Part shown: in pieces, positions 1 through 13,200 of the stretch
Layout: every line of letters starts with the position of its first letter
How positions within the stretch are numbered: position 1 is the stretch's first letter
Assembly (NCBI GenBank): GCA_027574665.1
Contig: CM050650.1
Span: 97,313,086 to 97,377,085, forward strand
Direction: 5' to 3'
DNA: 64,000 nt
From: Rhynochetos jubatus
Lineage: Eukaryota; Chordata; Aves; Eurypygiformes; Rhynochetidae
Position numbers and translations under genes: made by a program
The notes under the pieces: generated by a model
Told to the model about the DNA's origin: nothing
What the model saw: the letters and a program-made list of their open reading frames with translations, nothing else
Databases searched by the model: none

Positions 1-380
1 CCAGAGCAGAGATTCCCAGGCAGCCCGTGGTGCAGCCCATGGTGAGGTCAGCTGTGTCCTGCAGCCATGGAGGGTCACAGGGGAGCAGAGACCCACCTGC
101 AGCCCTGGGAGGGCACCACGCCAGAGCAGGGGATGCCCGAAGGAGGCTGTGACCCTGTAGGGAAACCCATGCTGGAGCAGGGTCCTGGCAGGACTTGTGA
201 CCCCTACGGAGGACCCAGGCTAGAGCAAGCTGCTCCTGAAGGACTGCACCCTGTGGAAAGGACCCAGTGCTGGAGCAGTTTGTGAAGAACCGCAGCCTGT
301 GGGAAGTACTGAATTCGGAGAACTTCATGGAGGACTGTCTGCTATGGAAAGGACCTCACACTGAAGCAAGGGAAGAGTGT
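1..380. repeat. Tandem subrepeats inside the LTR, period about 46-50 bp
   Basis: Variants of GCTGGAGCAG recur at about 1, 121, 171, 219, 269, (315) and 361, each with a GGACC/GTGACCC-type stretch nearby. The copies are diverged. Such arrays in U3 regions often act as enhancers; that is inference here. Confidence 0.6.
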
Positions 381-759
381 GAGGAGTTCTCCCCCTGAGG
401 GGGAAGGAGTGGCAGAAACACGTTACGAGTTGACAACAATCCCTATTCCCCAGCCCCCTGCACTGCTCCAGGGGAGGAGGTAAAGAAATTGGGAGTGAAG
501 TTGAGACAGAGAAGAAGGGAGGCGTGGGGATAAGGTGTTTTAAGATTTGACTTTAGTTCTCTGCTTTGACTGGCAATAAATTAATGTTCCCCAAGTTGAG
601 TCTGTTTTGCCCACGATGGTAACTGGTGAGTGATCTCTCCCAGTCCTTATCTGGATCCACGAGCCTTTTGTTACATTTTCTCTCCCCTGCCCAGCTGAGG
701 AGGGCAGTGACAGCAGTTTTGGTGAGCACCTGGCCTCCAGCCAGGGTCAACCCACCACA
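1..759 (+). mobile_element. Avian endogenous-retrovirus LTR (left end outside the window)
   Basis: The block ends in CAACCCACCACA at 759 and matches an LTR family I recognise from many bird genomes. It has AATAAA at 573-578 followed by a GT-rich stretch, which argues for plus orientation, antisense to PHF3. The 5' part is made of short subrepeats. It lies in the PHF3 intron after exon 9. No retroviral gene is present in the visible part, so it may be a solo LTR or one end of a longer insertion. The open frame at 67-285 is part of the repeat. Confidence 0.7.
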
Positions 760-1117
760 GCCTTTTTAAGACACTGATGTATATAAAGCTCCAGCTAGAG
801 CTTTCAAATCTTGTTGGAAATAAGGACAAAGAAGCCTTCACTCTGGAGACAGAGGAAAGAGCAAGCAGCAACAAACTTACACAGCAGAGGAAAATCCAGG
901 GTTGCCTCCTTTCAGGAATTTACTACACTACTTTCACTTCTGTCCTGACAGCACCTTTGTGTTTTGAATACTAAATACATTATAGACATCCTCCTAATTA
1001 GTCAGAGTTGCGTTGTGCAACATGTATTCTGTTCTTTCTACAAACATTTATCCTGAAAACAGAAGTTAAATATGTTTAGGCATAACAGCTACACAACGTT
1101 AAGTTGACAAATCTCAC
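760..1117 (-). other. PHF3 intron 9 remainder
   Basis: AT-rich sequence between the LTR end and the donor of exon 9. I see no further exon, RNA gene or repeat. Confidence 0.6.
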
Positions 1118-1234
1118 GTGTCTGTTTTCTCTCTGTCTCCAAGCAGCCAGTTCTTTGGAAGCCAGTTCTTCTGGGCTCATTTTTATTAGATGGTCTGGAG
1201 TAACCTCTCCTTTCAGTACTTTCTTAAATAGTAT
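1118..1234 (-). CDS. PHF3: PHF3 exon 9 (end of TFIIS-like domain; residues 1013-1051)
   Basis: This is a 117-nt, 39-codon exon found by reading the strand against the family. Acceptor CTAG lies above 1234 and donor GTGAGA below 1118. It encodes [20 protein letters not shown] and then [19 protein letters not shown], the C-terminal helices of the TFIIS-like domain. It is in phase 0 at both ends. This is the last PHF3 exon visible; I found no continuation in 760-1117. Confidence 0.93.
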
Positions 1235-4200
1235 CTAGAAGAAAGAGAAGTTAACTATTGCTATGAAGACAAAAACAGCTCACAGCAGAAAATAAAGCAG
1301 AGAGGTAACATACAATACACTCTGTACAGCTATACGGATCAGGTGGTTTTGTTCATTATCTCCCACTGTAGGAAGCAGTACTAGATTTTGTGACATAAAA
1401 AGCTTAATTCCAGAGCTACATTTATTCTACAGAATGTATCTATATATATCCTTAATGATCAGACATATAATAAACTTCTGTTCTAAAGAAGAAAGTGAGT
1501 TTATGCCCATTGCAGCAGTAGCAATGTTAGCCTGTTCATATAATTTACAATTTCAACAGTAAAATACTATAGACAGCATAACTCAGTCAGAATAACTGGT
1601 AAAAAGACAAAACATAGAAATTGAGGAGGTATGATGTTGAATAATAGGTTGACAGAAAGCAGAAAAGAGAATAAAGACCCAGCTTGTGAAATTTGGGTAT
1701 GAAAAAGCACACTGAGACAAGCTACGGGACAGAAACAAAAATGAGTGCACTAAGTAGCAAAGAGTTGGAGGGGGGGCCAGGGACACCCGAACAACAGATC
1801 AGTGGTGAAGGCAAACACTGAAACTAGGCAAGCTATATCCACTGCACTTAGAAACCTCACTATAAAAAGCACACGGAGAGCAAGGAGATGAAGAATTAAT
1901 GATGGGGAACAGGCAGAAAATAACACAGAGAACACCGAGTGCACAAGAGGACAAATATCAGAGATGAGGAAATATACAAAAAAATTAACAAATAGGACAA
2001 CCTGTGAAAGGATTAATAATGTATCTACAGAGAAGACTGTTCCTTTAATATACAGCAAATAAAGGATTTGTCTGTTGTGCTTTACAGAAATAATACATAC
2101 ATTATTTTTAGGATCCTTTAGATTGAACATTAAACTTCTGTATTTGTTCTTATACTTTGAGTCAGTGTCCCGAAAAAAAGAAAACAGCTCTCTTTCAATC
2201 CTTGTGGCAACTTTTGCTGCTCTCTCCTCTGGAATCTTTAAACTGGAGTCTGTCAGTCTGTTAGAGAGCACAAGGGGAAAAATCACCAAATGCTTCCAAA
2301 TAATTAATTCTTTTTCTCTGCCTTTAAAAGAAAATAATTAAAACCCAAATTATTTCATTCAATAATATATCTGTACCTTTTCATCAGAATTTCCTTAAGA
2401 GACTGCTTGACGCTCTGTCTTATCTGATCAGCAGAAGGTTTGGAAGCTGGCACGGCTGGCAAGTGTGCTGTACTAATGAATCCTTTCTCATTTTTCTTTT
2501 TCTTAATTTCTGGTTTCTCATGAACACCTATCAAAACACACAGAGTTAAAAACTGTAAGCTACTCAAGCCACTGCTATAAAACATTTACTGTTGCTGGAT
2601 ATCATGAAGTTTTATTTTTAAACTGCTAACTGACCTTCAAGGAGAAGGAATGGATTCATGGGGGGGGAGGGAGATGTTGGGTGGATGGTGGTGGTTTTTG
2701 ATTTGTTTGTTTGTGGGGGTTTTTTTGGATGTTTGTTTCTTTCTTTCTTTGGGTTTTTATTTGGTTTGGAATTTGTATTACGTAGATTAATCGAGACAAA
2801 ACTTCCTTAACAGAATCAAACAGGACTTCTGCCCTTTGACTTAATGTATTTTCTTCTACACTGAACCAAGATGAGCAAGTGCTTATTAGTTTGATCTTAA
2901 GCAGGATTTTTGACGCTGAATTTTTGTAATAGCATGGATTAATTTTCCAGTGGGTAAACTAAGAAATAATATATTGGGAAGCACATAGTATAAGCACATC
3001 GCACTTTACTTCAAAATAGCATTTTCCATTACAGCATTTCTGTACCTCTTTGCCCTCAACATTATTTCAATTAAAACAACCTCAGCTTCTGATTCAGGCA
3101 ACACTCTTAAACATGGCCATTATAAGGTTTGTGTCATAAATACAAATAATGTAAATTTCCAATCAAATTTAAATCATTAAAGCAAAAAAAATTAATTCCT
3201 TCAAACTTTCATTTTCAGTCTGTCAACTGAAAGTTCATTTGTCTCAGCATGTGAACATGTCACCCATTTAGAGCTGAAGCCTTCTGTTTATGAAGGCAAT
3301 GGGAAATAAACAATATGTCATGGTTTAACTCCAGCTAGCAAAATACCACAAAGCCGCTCTCACAAATCCCCCTCCCCCTCCTCCAGTGGAGGGGAAGAAT
3401 CGGAGGAAAAAAGAAATAAGGAAGATTGTAAAAATGAGATAAGAACTATTTACTAATTAAATCTAAATCAATATATACAAATACTACTAATAATAAATAA
3501 TTAAAATAGTAGAAAATAAAACATGCAATACAATATATACAGTAAGATACAATATAATACATTTTCTCACCATCCACTGACCAATGCACACCCAGATGTT
3601 GAGTGATGACAGTCAGACTCAGAGAGCCTGAGAACCACAGCCCAAGAGCAATCACAGCCCGAGAACCGCAGCCCGAGAGCCAACAGAGCATATTCCGAAT
3701 GAACCCTATCAGAGACAGCACGGCCATGAACTCTAAACAACCCACCAACTCCCACATGAATGAGGCAGCACAGGAGTTAGCAAAGCAGCTAACGCAGGAG
3801 GGTTAGCAAGCTCCCCAGAGAGACGAGCAAGGGAGTAAGGGAAAGAGCGAAAGAGTAATGGCTACCGGACCCCTTCCCCACCCAAGACCCAGATCACGAC
3901 ATACTATGGAATTAAATACTTCCTTGGTCAGTTTGGGTCAGCTACAGTATCCGAAGCAGAGAAAGACCTTGAATTCACTGTAGGGCCTCCCCAGCACCAG
4001 CTGAGACCTTATCAGTGTTTCTCTTAGCAACTTCCTAGTAACCACAGTAAAGGGAGTTAACCTTTTCCTGACTGAACCCAGCACAACTTTCTACTCTGAA
4101 AAAAGAAACAAATTGAAGACTGACAGAGATCTAACTAAATTGTATGATGGTAAAAAAAAAGTATTCCTTTATTATTACTTTCACCTATTGAGTGCAGCTT

Positions 4201-7200
4201 AGCGCCAGAAGCATGCTAACTATGTTTTCAAGCAGCTATAAAAACACACCACCTTTGCCATTGGGCAGATTGTGTGGTTGGATCAACTCTCAATAATGTG
4301 ACGATGATCCCTATCAAAACTACTGATTTCCCCTTCCTCAAGGTGAGGAAGCATAAAACAGCTGTTTGCCATTCTGCGCTGTGATCTGAAGTGTTCATGT
4401 GCTAGGCTTGTTACAAAAATGCTTTTATTTGCTCAATACTTTTTATTTCCCCACCAACCCCCCCAGTCTTCTCCTCAGAAGGATGAAGAACTGGACTAAA
4501 AACTTGGTAAAAAGTGTAGCCTGAGAGGGTCAAGAGAAATGGAAAACCTCCACATGCCAGCAACATTCCATAACTGAAAACTGATGGGCAAGAGTGGCAA
4601 TAAATAATGCCACTGTAAGGACAATTCAAAGCAGTCAAGATATTAAGACAAATGTGCTGCTTAATAATTTTATGCTAATTGTCTTAAATCAGACCGCCAA
4701 GCCTCCCCTGTTTAAAAGTGATTTTTAGATTAACTTCTTTTGTGAAACTGTCACTGTAAAAACTTTTTGTCATCTCCTAGTCCAATTAATATATTTTAGA
4801 ACAATTCAATTATTTCATGGATGTCAAAGACTCATTTCACTCCATGCAATTTGCAGTTAGAAAGGATGGTAGTTTTGTGATACAGAATTTCAAAACTGAA
4901 GAAAGTATTGGAAGTGTGAAAGATACCATTCAGTATAAAATACTTACATTTAAATTCACACTTAACCCTGACATTTTCAATTGTTTTATTCCACCAGTAA
5001 GAGATTCTAGAACGCATCAGCATTGGCAAAAGACCAGAAATTAAGTTTGGGTTTTTTTTTTTCCAGACAAGAATTCAAAACTTGAGTTTAGGAGCTAAAG
5101 ACACAGTTCTCACACAAAACCTCAGTAGCTTTGCTGCTGAGATTTCAGTCCCAAGTGACAATAATTTCATATTACCATGTTTTTAAAAGAATAATGCTTC
5201 CTGAAAGGGAGCCTGGGAGGGGACAGAGGTTGCTGGGAGAGGAAACACGTCCCTTTAACCTGATAGCTCAGTGTGCAGGATAATGTTCCCCTTTGAAATG
5301 AGTTGATACAATTATTTGTCAGTGTGCGCAAAAGACATCAGTAAATCAAAGTATTATTTATACAGCAATTGAAACACTTAAGTATGTAAGTATTTCATAG
5401 TAATTTCTAGAAGAGTATTTCAAAGTTTTCTGCAACGTGAAATAAAGTTAAATAAAGAGATATCTTTGGTAGAAAAAGTACACATTCTTGGTTATGTTAG
5501 CAACCTCAACCATTTAAACAGGAAGCACACACACATATACACAGGAAACATTTACCTGCGAAATAAAATTTAAAAAGAAATGAAAAATAACGATCATCAA
5601 CATCACAGGAACAAACAGTTCTTCAGACCACCTTCACTTGCATTATGGAACATGGTTTGAAAAACTGGTACTACAAAGAAAGCCATCATCCTTCACTGTA
5701 CATATATGTGAATAACAGCGTGGAGTACTTCACCAAACCTCAGTACCTGATTTCGTGGACCTTTCAACCACACTAAGGGATTCTTTACTTATTTTTTCAT
5801 TTTTATCTTCAGGAGACCGCCGAGGAAGTACAGCAGTTTGTGACCCTTTTCGAGCAGGAACATGTTGCCCTTTCTTAGTATCTGAGTCTCTGGGCTCTGA
5901 CAAGTTCTTCCCATCACCAGATTCCTGAAATAAGCATTTACACGTTAGCATGCTACTGAACGCTACAATGAAACACTATGCAATGACTGCATGTTTTCCC
6001 CGGTTTTTTTCAAGTATACAGTATAATGAACTCCCTCGACCATCGCGTAATATTTTCTAAAAATTTACTGAACAATATCCCAAATTATTGCCAAGCATTG
6101 CTTAACAAACTCTCTGAAATATGGGATGAAGGCACATCAGAGGCAATTCGCAGTTAAGCTCTGTGTTGAATATCACTATGTTTTCAATTGTTTTAAAAGA
6201 TCATTGATACCAGTGCAGATCCTTTAGCCAGTTTCAGCTGTGTATCCACAGTAAGTCACTAACGTTTAGAAAGCACACGTAAACCAAAATTAAACAGAAT
6301 AGTTTACATATCAGAATTACAATACTAGTATACAGATATAAGACAAGAAGTGCTACTGATGACTAAGTTATGATGAACATGATGCTATATACTAAAAGAG
6401 CCTATAGAATTTAATAGAAACATCTCATTGCTCTGGTAAATCATCCTTTAGTTAGTAAAGTGAGATACAAAGAAAGTAGCAAACCGTAATTAATGTGTTG
6501 GGCATCATCTTCTACATACAATATGAAGTTAAAACAATCAAAACTAAAATATTGTTTTCATATTGGTTTACATATACTTAAAGAGATCTGCGGTTTATAC
6601 CATACAGCAAACTGACAGATGTCCTGTAAGTGTTTAGAAATCCGAAAGAAAAACGCAGTTCTTCAGCATTTCTATATACACCTACGCATACAGATGTATG
6701 TACACGACGTGCACATAACGCTGCTCATTATAAGAAAAGTTTAGCAATAACATCTTGAAAGAGTCAAGATAGAAAATGAAACAATTCTGAAAACAATAAT
6801 GGAGTTATAAATTAAATTGGAAAAAAGCATTTGAAATGTATTTTAAATGGGGAGGTGGTGGGGGGTGGTGGTGGTGGTGTTAGGAGGCAACACCTTCTAC
6901 CCCTATATAATTAATGCAACTTCAGGCATCAAATAAGACTCACCCGTCTGAAGATTTTGACTTTGTGTTTCCCAGAGTCCTCTGCTTGCTTTGTTCTTTC
7001 AGCTGTTACATTTAGATTATAAGTAGGTATTTGTTTCGACATCCCTGGTTTTTCACACTCACTTGCCTTTTCTTCTCTAAGGACTTCAAGTTTCACTTGA
7101 GTATCTGGCACACTTGGATCAAAACCCTCCATTTTTTTGTCTTCTTCAGCACAGCATTTCACACACACATATTCTTTATCTTCTTCACCCATCTGCTGTG

Positions 7201-10200
7201 CTTGAGAAAGACTCAGTCCAACACAATCACCATGAAACCAATCATCACATCTACCACAGCCTACCATAAACCTGAAAAAAAAGGAAGACACAAGTCAGTG
7301 TATAGACTACAAAAAAAAAAAAAGATACAGCAACTTAAGCAGAACGTACTGAATTTGGTTTGATTTGTGTATCTCAACAATTCATTCTTACCTGGTAAGT
7401 GATTTTCTTTGTAGCTTTACATCCATCTCCAGCCTTACGACATGGTATGATCTCCCTGAGAAATATTTTTTGGCCTTTTTGCCTTTTGCACTAGTCCAAG
7501 AGACTATCATAACCTCATTATGTTTTTGTAACCTGCCCCCAAATCCTACCAACAGGATTTTTTCAGACTATTAAAAAATCATATGAATGTCAAAAAAAAC
7601 CCAAACCACACCCACAAAAAAATCCACACCTGGGAAAATGTGAAATGAAAATTTTCTTGCAAGATATTATCCTTGCTTTCATTCAAATATTATCACCATC
7701 CTCATAGCAGAAATGTATCAACTGCAATCTTCTACAGCAGCAAGAGATGTTTAAGCTATCTGACAAACACGATTAGCACAGAAACATCAAGCTATTCTAA
7801 GTTAGCTGGTGTTTTATATCACATTCCTTAGATCTTTATTATGGAATTATTTCCAGAAAGTTGCTTCTTATTCTCTTTACTGGCTTCCAACTACATCTGT
7901 CTAGCTTGCAGTGACTGTTTTAAATAAGGCACATGTTACTTGTGTTGCTCAGCTACATTATTCAGAGTTAATAATTATTTAAAGAATGTTTCAACACCAA
8001 AATCACTATCATTTAAAGGACACCTCATCTCAAAGTCATTTCAACTACTTTTACATTTTAAAAGTAAAAGTAACTTCAGGAACAGAGTATTTTTAAAGTG
8101 TCGTAAAGATGATCTGATCTAAAATAAAAAACAATTTCTGACTATTTTCTGAAGCATTTTTGAAACTTCATTAGGTATCACTAGTACCTAATTCAACTGA
8201 TAGGTGCAATTTCCAGTTATTTGGGAAAGATGTGGAATTTCAAAATTACACAGGTTAAACACCTCAATAAATCTATTTCAGGAGACTTAGATGGTAGCAA
8301 TTATTTGTTACAATCCTTTCTTATAATAATGAGCCTGGCATCATTACTGAAGATCTGCTTTCAAATGATGTAGCAAGATCTCTTGCATTATCCAATTACA
8401 TCCTCTTTCTCCTTTTATATCTTTCGTGTGTTTGTTTCACAATTACATAAACTGTATTTAATATATGTACCATTCTATATATTGTGTGAAGAAAATCCAG
8501 AAAGATTGCAAGTGTATTATGAAAGATGAGTTCTTTGTCAATACTGAAATATTATTTACTGAATTACTAGTTTTTAAATTCCACAGAAGGTAGACCTGAC
8601 TTTAGAAGTAATTAATGAAATGCTGGTCGTTTCAGCAATATATTCATCAAAATAAATACACCCAACTGTACACCCTATTTCTTTATTTTAATATCCTGTA
8701 AATCTCCTTTGTAAGATGATTCTAAGGAAAATGATTCCTAACTTATACATGCTCCTATTCAGGCTAGGATCTGCTATCTGCTGACTTCCCTACTTTGCAA
8801 AACTCAGTGTTGGAAAACATGCCTAGAGACTCATTCTCTAGAACTGTAAATGAACACTCCAGGTGGCTTGATGCAGGTATTGCATTCAAGAACTACTGTT
8901 ATATCAAGAAATTAAAATTCTTAATATGTAACAGCAGACATTTGAAACAAAAGACCACAAGAAAATATGGTGGCTTTATGTTCTGTCCTTGCTTACTAAA
9001 ATAAATCAGGATTAAGTTCTGCTGAAGTGAGTCTTTTGATGCAAAATGAATCTGAGAAGCTTTAAGCTCCAGCAATTTGAGAAAAAGGTAACTTCCCACT
9101 TCACTAGCCTAAGATGCTGTTTGCTAGATTTGAGGAAGCCAGTTTTTCATCTAGTTTGTGAAGAAAACTATTTTCTCATTTTTAATTCTTTTTTTTTTCT
9201 GAGGTGCAAGTACATTTTGGTTATTACTTATCACTAGCAAACAATATCCATACATCCACAGCAGTTTCAATTAGGAACCACAATTCAGTTTTGTCACTAT
9301 CTCAATCCTTTCAGATCCATGTTCCAGCAAAGTGAAGATACAAGAAAGGTAGCATTCGGGGACGACTGCTTCTGACGGTCTCACCAGAGTAATACCACAG
9401 CATTCATAAACACAACAGGAAAACAAGAGAGAAGCGATGGAACTTCAACACAAAGATGATTGCTCCTTTCCGAGAACCAAGAGCCAAAGACATGATGACA
9501 AGAAATATAGCACCAGTGCCTATTTCACAACTGCAAGGATCCACAAGAGGATGCTTTACATAGGATATCTCTGGTACCATTGCAAGAAAGTTAGTAAAGC
9601 TTTGGGAACACCGAAACTGTAAGAATTTCTGCAGTGCTGAACTAAGATAAAAGCATAGTCAAGTGCTTCTTGCTTAAAAGGTATTTTGGTGTACTAATGA
9701 ATGAATGCCTTTTGGTTACAAATAGAAGGAAACCAAGAATACACCGTCTTGAAGCCACAACTGCTACTACCTGAATTTTTATTAAAGACACATGTATTTT
9801 ATCCCCAGTTTGTAAATTCAGGCATTGGAGACTAATTTGTTAAATGAGCAAGGCAGATTGCAACCTTCAGGAACCAGACCAAACTTTTCATTCAAGACAT
9901 GGACTAAATTCGCAGAAGAGACTTAACTCCAGAGACTAAAATACACAAGATGGTGCACATCTTCAACTTTAAATTGACAGCACATGGAATTTTTCAGCTT
10001 AGCTCACATGAAGTCAGTGGGCAACAGAGATGGTGTATGATAGAAGTAAAGCACCAGGATAGGCATCCAGTCTTACATTTTTATTTTCAGGTCTATCAAA
10101 AAAAAAAAAAAAAAGAAAACCCCTATAATGAATTCAGGCCAGAAAAGATCATTCTTCACTAAGAATATGCACCAAGACAGACAGATGTCATTCAAGCCAT

Positions 10201-13200
10201 CTTAAGCCAACTATTAAAGATGGAATATCCACATGGCTTCATTCCAGTCTTCACAGTAAGGTTTCAATTGCACTGTATTTGAATACACACAATGAAACTT
10301 CAGGATTCAGGAAGAGAATCTGTAAACGTCCACAAAGCCTGTACTATAAAACAGAATGTAGTGTTTACAATTGTCTTGTTTAAACCTAGTTATACAAAAG
10401 AGTGATAAAAACACTGGTGCTGCCTGCACCCAAAAAAAAAAAAAAAAAAATCACTTTTTCTACTAGTATTTTCACTGATTTTGATACCAGTAATGTAAAT
10501 AATCCTTTTCACCATAAGGCCACGTTTACATCTTTATCTGTTTCACTCATCTGCACATAAAACACAATTACGAGTTGTAACAGCAATTGCAGGTGAGTAA
10601 CGGGCAATGCTCAAAGACTACAAAGGGGAGTCAAGGGAAACTGAAGCCTGGCTTGAAGGATCAAGGATGTCCTCTTGAAGAGCTGTCAGAGTTGTGAATG
10701 AAGAGGTTCTGATATCTTGGACTATTAAAACACCAAAGTTTCTGACTGTAGATTGCTTCAAGTTTGAAGTGCAGGAGATTTACCCATGTTGTAAGGCTGG
10801 ATTGGAAGATGTAAAGCTGAAAGAGAAAGAAAAATGTGTTTTAAAATATTAGATCAGGCCACGTTCCATAACAGAATAGCTTTCACTGGACTGCAATAAT
10901 AAAAAAAAATTCTTTCAGAAAAATCTAAAGAGCTGACAGGTGACAGCAGACAATACTGTCATTCATTGGGACCTTAGCATACTGTGTATTATTGTTTCTT
11001 TCCCTTAAAGAATCCTCTTGGTAGTCCACATCGGCATGAAAAGACACACCTTAAAATCAGAAAGTAATCAATGACACATATATGGAGAGATATTTAATCT
11101 GAATCTTCCACAATCTCTGTTAGATTTGGGAGATTTTCTTTAGAGTGTTATTTGTAGTAAGTTAAATTAATCTGTTAGATGAAAACCTCAGGCTTGGATG
11201 ATTTCTTTTCAAAATACACAGGCCATGTTTTAAAATTAATTTACACACATTCCATTTACGCAACGAAAGTTTGCACAGAAATCCATTACTGTGAAATAAT
11301 ATTTTAGGAGTAAAATAGGCAGACATCTTATTCATAAAACAATTTTTACTAATAAGTACATCTTTACAATGAAAATAAAAGAAAAAAAATTGGGAGCTGA
11401 CAGAATAGTTGAGAGTGGGACAGGAATCGGCATTTTGAGAATAATTAATAATAAGGTGTATTGCCAAATAAAGTAATTTACTTCAGAAATAATTGCCTCT
11501 CTTTAGTCCTTTCCATTTGTTGGGCACAGCATAAGGAAAATACTGCAAGAGGACTCAAATCTTAACCAAAAATAATACACACCAATTATCACCCTAACTC
11601 CAAACTCATGTAAGAGGAATAAAGCCACTGTTTACACACTTAAGTCCTTTAGTATTTAAACCATGTACCACATCTGCATTCCCCTTCCTCCTCTCGGCAC
11701 CTTAATGGCACTGTTCACCCATCTTCTACAATACAAGTTCACAACAGATTTTAACATTACAACTGTCTCAGCTGCATTGATGCTACAGTCCAGTCAGCGT
11801 CAAAGCAGAGACACTGCATGGAAGCAACTGTTTTACCTTCAGCTAATAAAGATACTGCTAGTAGAGAAGATATTTACAGCAGCCTTTGCAGAGCCCACAT
11901 TCCACATCAGTGAAGTAGTATGGCATCGATTCAAAGCTCAAGTGAAACAAGTGTTTGTCAAAATAAAATCTGTACTACCTTTTCAGAGCACATATACATG
12001 AGCAGTTTCTCGTCTGCTTTTTGTGACATGATTTTTCACGTTTTGATCTTCTAGAAACAAGAACAACCTGTCTTCAAAGAAATACTATCAGCAGATCTGT
12101 TTACACAGAATTGCAGCATAGGAAAGAGACACTGCAAACTTATTTCCTAAGTATTAAATTTCAATAATCCATCTTTTACATAATACAAGTTTCTCTTCCT
12201 TTCAGAGGCGTTATTTTCTTTGTTCTTCATATTACATGAACCACTCCAAAAAAGAAGCAAGAAGGGAGACAAGCAACCCTATGGTCTTTGAACTAAAGAT
12301 GAATGCATGAAATGTGCCCAAAACCAGAAAACAAACCCCACTGAACTTCCTCAAACCCTCAAAAAAACAACCATTACCAATGGATTCTAGCCTCATGTTG
12401 TACCCTGCAGGATACGGATCGTACACTCTGTAAAACGCATATATATACAGTTTATACATTTTAGACAACTCGTGCTATCAACTTGCATGATTCCCTAGTG
12501 GTACCGGTATTAACAACAAACCTACCGATATTGCATAGCAATATAATCCATCTAAAAATATACTAATAAAATGATACAGCTGTAAATATAAACCACAGTG
12601 GAGTCCTTCCATTCATTAATTAGACATTATAATGCTATTTTGTTTATACCATCATTCAGTTTTTTTACAGCTGTGGCTGGACGTGGATGATAGCTTTTCA
12701 TCTTGCAAGGCTTTTCGCAGTGGAAAAAAGCACTAACAGAGGCAGAAAACTTCAAAGAATCATCCAGGACTGTAAACTGTCAACATATTGCATAATCTCT
12801 AGTTTAACATGTTCATACTATTCAATGAACATGTAATAGAACTAAGGTGTCATAATTATTCTAATTACGGTTTCTTGTGAAGTATGTTGTCACAACAGTG
12901 ATTCATTTGCATCCACCCTTAAAAAACAGGAACGTGTAACTTAAGGGTGGTTATAAATCTGGAGCCTTAATCTCCTTCCTCAACCATTCTCTTTAGTATT
13001 GGCTGTGCCAATTACATGATTGCCTAGTTCCAAATAGTTTACTGAAGTATTAGCACTATTCAAAAAAAAAAAAACAAAAAACCACCAAAAAAACAAGTGT
13101 CCTAATAATAGTCTTTTCTGCAAGAATAAACAGCTTGGATTTTTCTGGGTTTTTTTGTTTGTTTTGGGTTTTTTGTTTGGTTTGGGTTTTGTTGGTTTTT

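Noticed and set aside
1750..2100. Open frame continuing past PHF3 exon 8.
   Set aside because: Family similarity stops exactly at the GTATGT donor, and the correct next residues are found in the exon at 1118-1234.
10091..10450. A-rich tracts that could be tails of processed pseudogenes.
   Set aside because: No gene-like sequence precedes them on either strand and no target duplication is visible.
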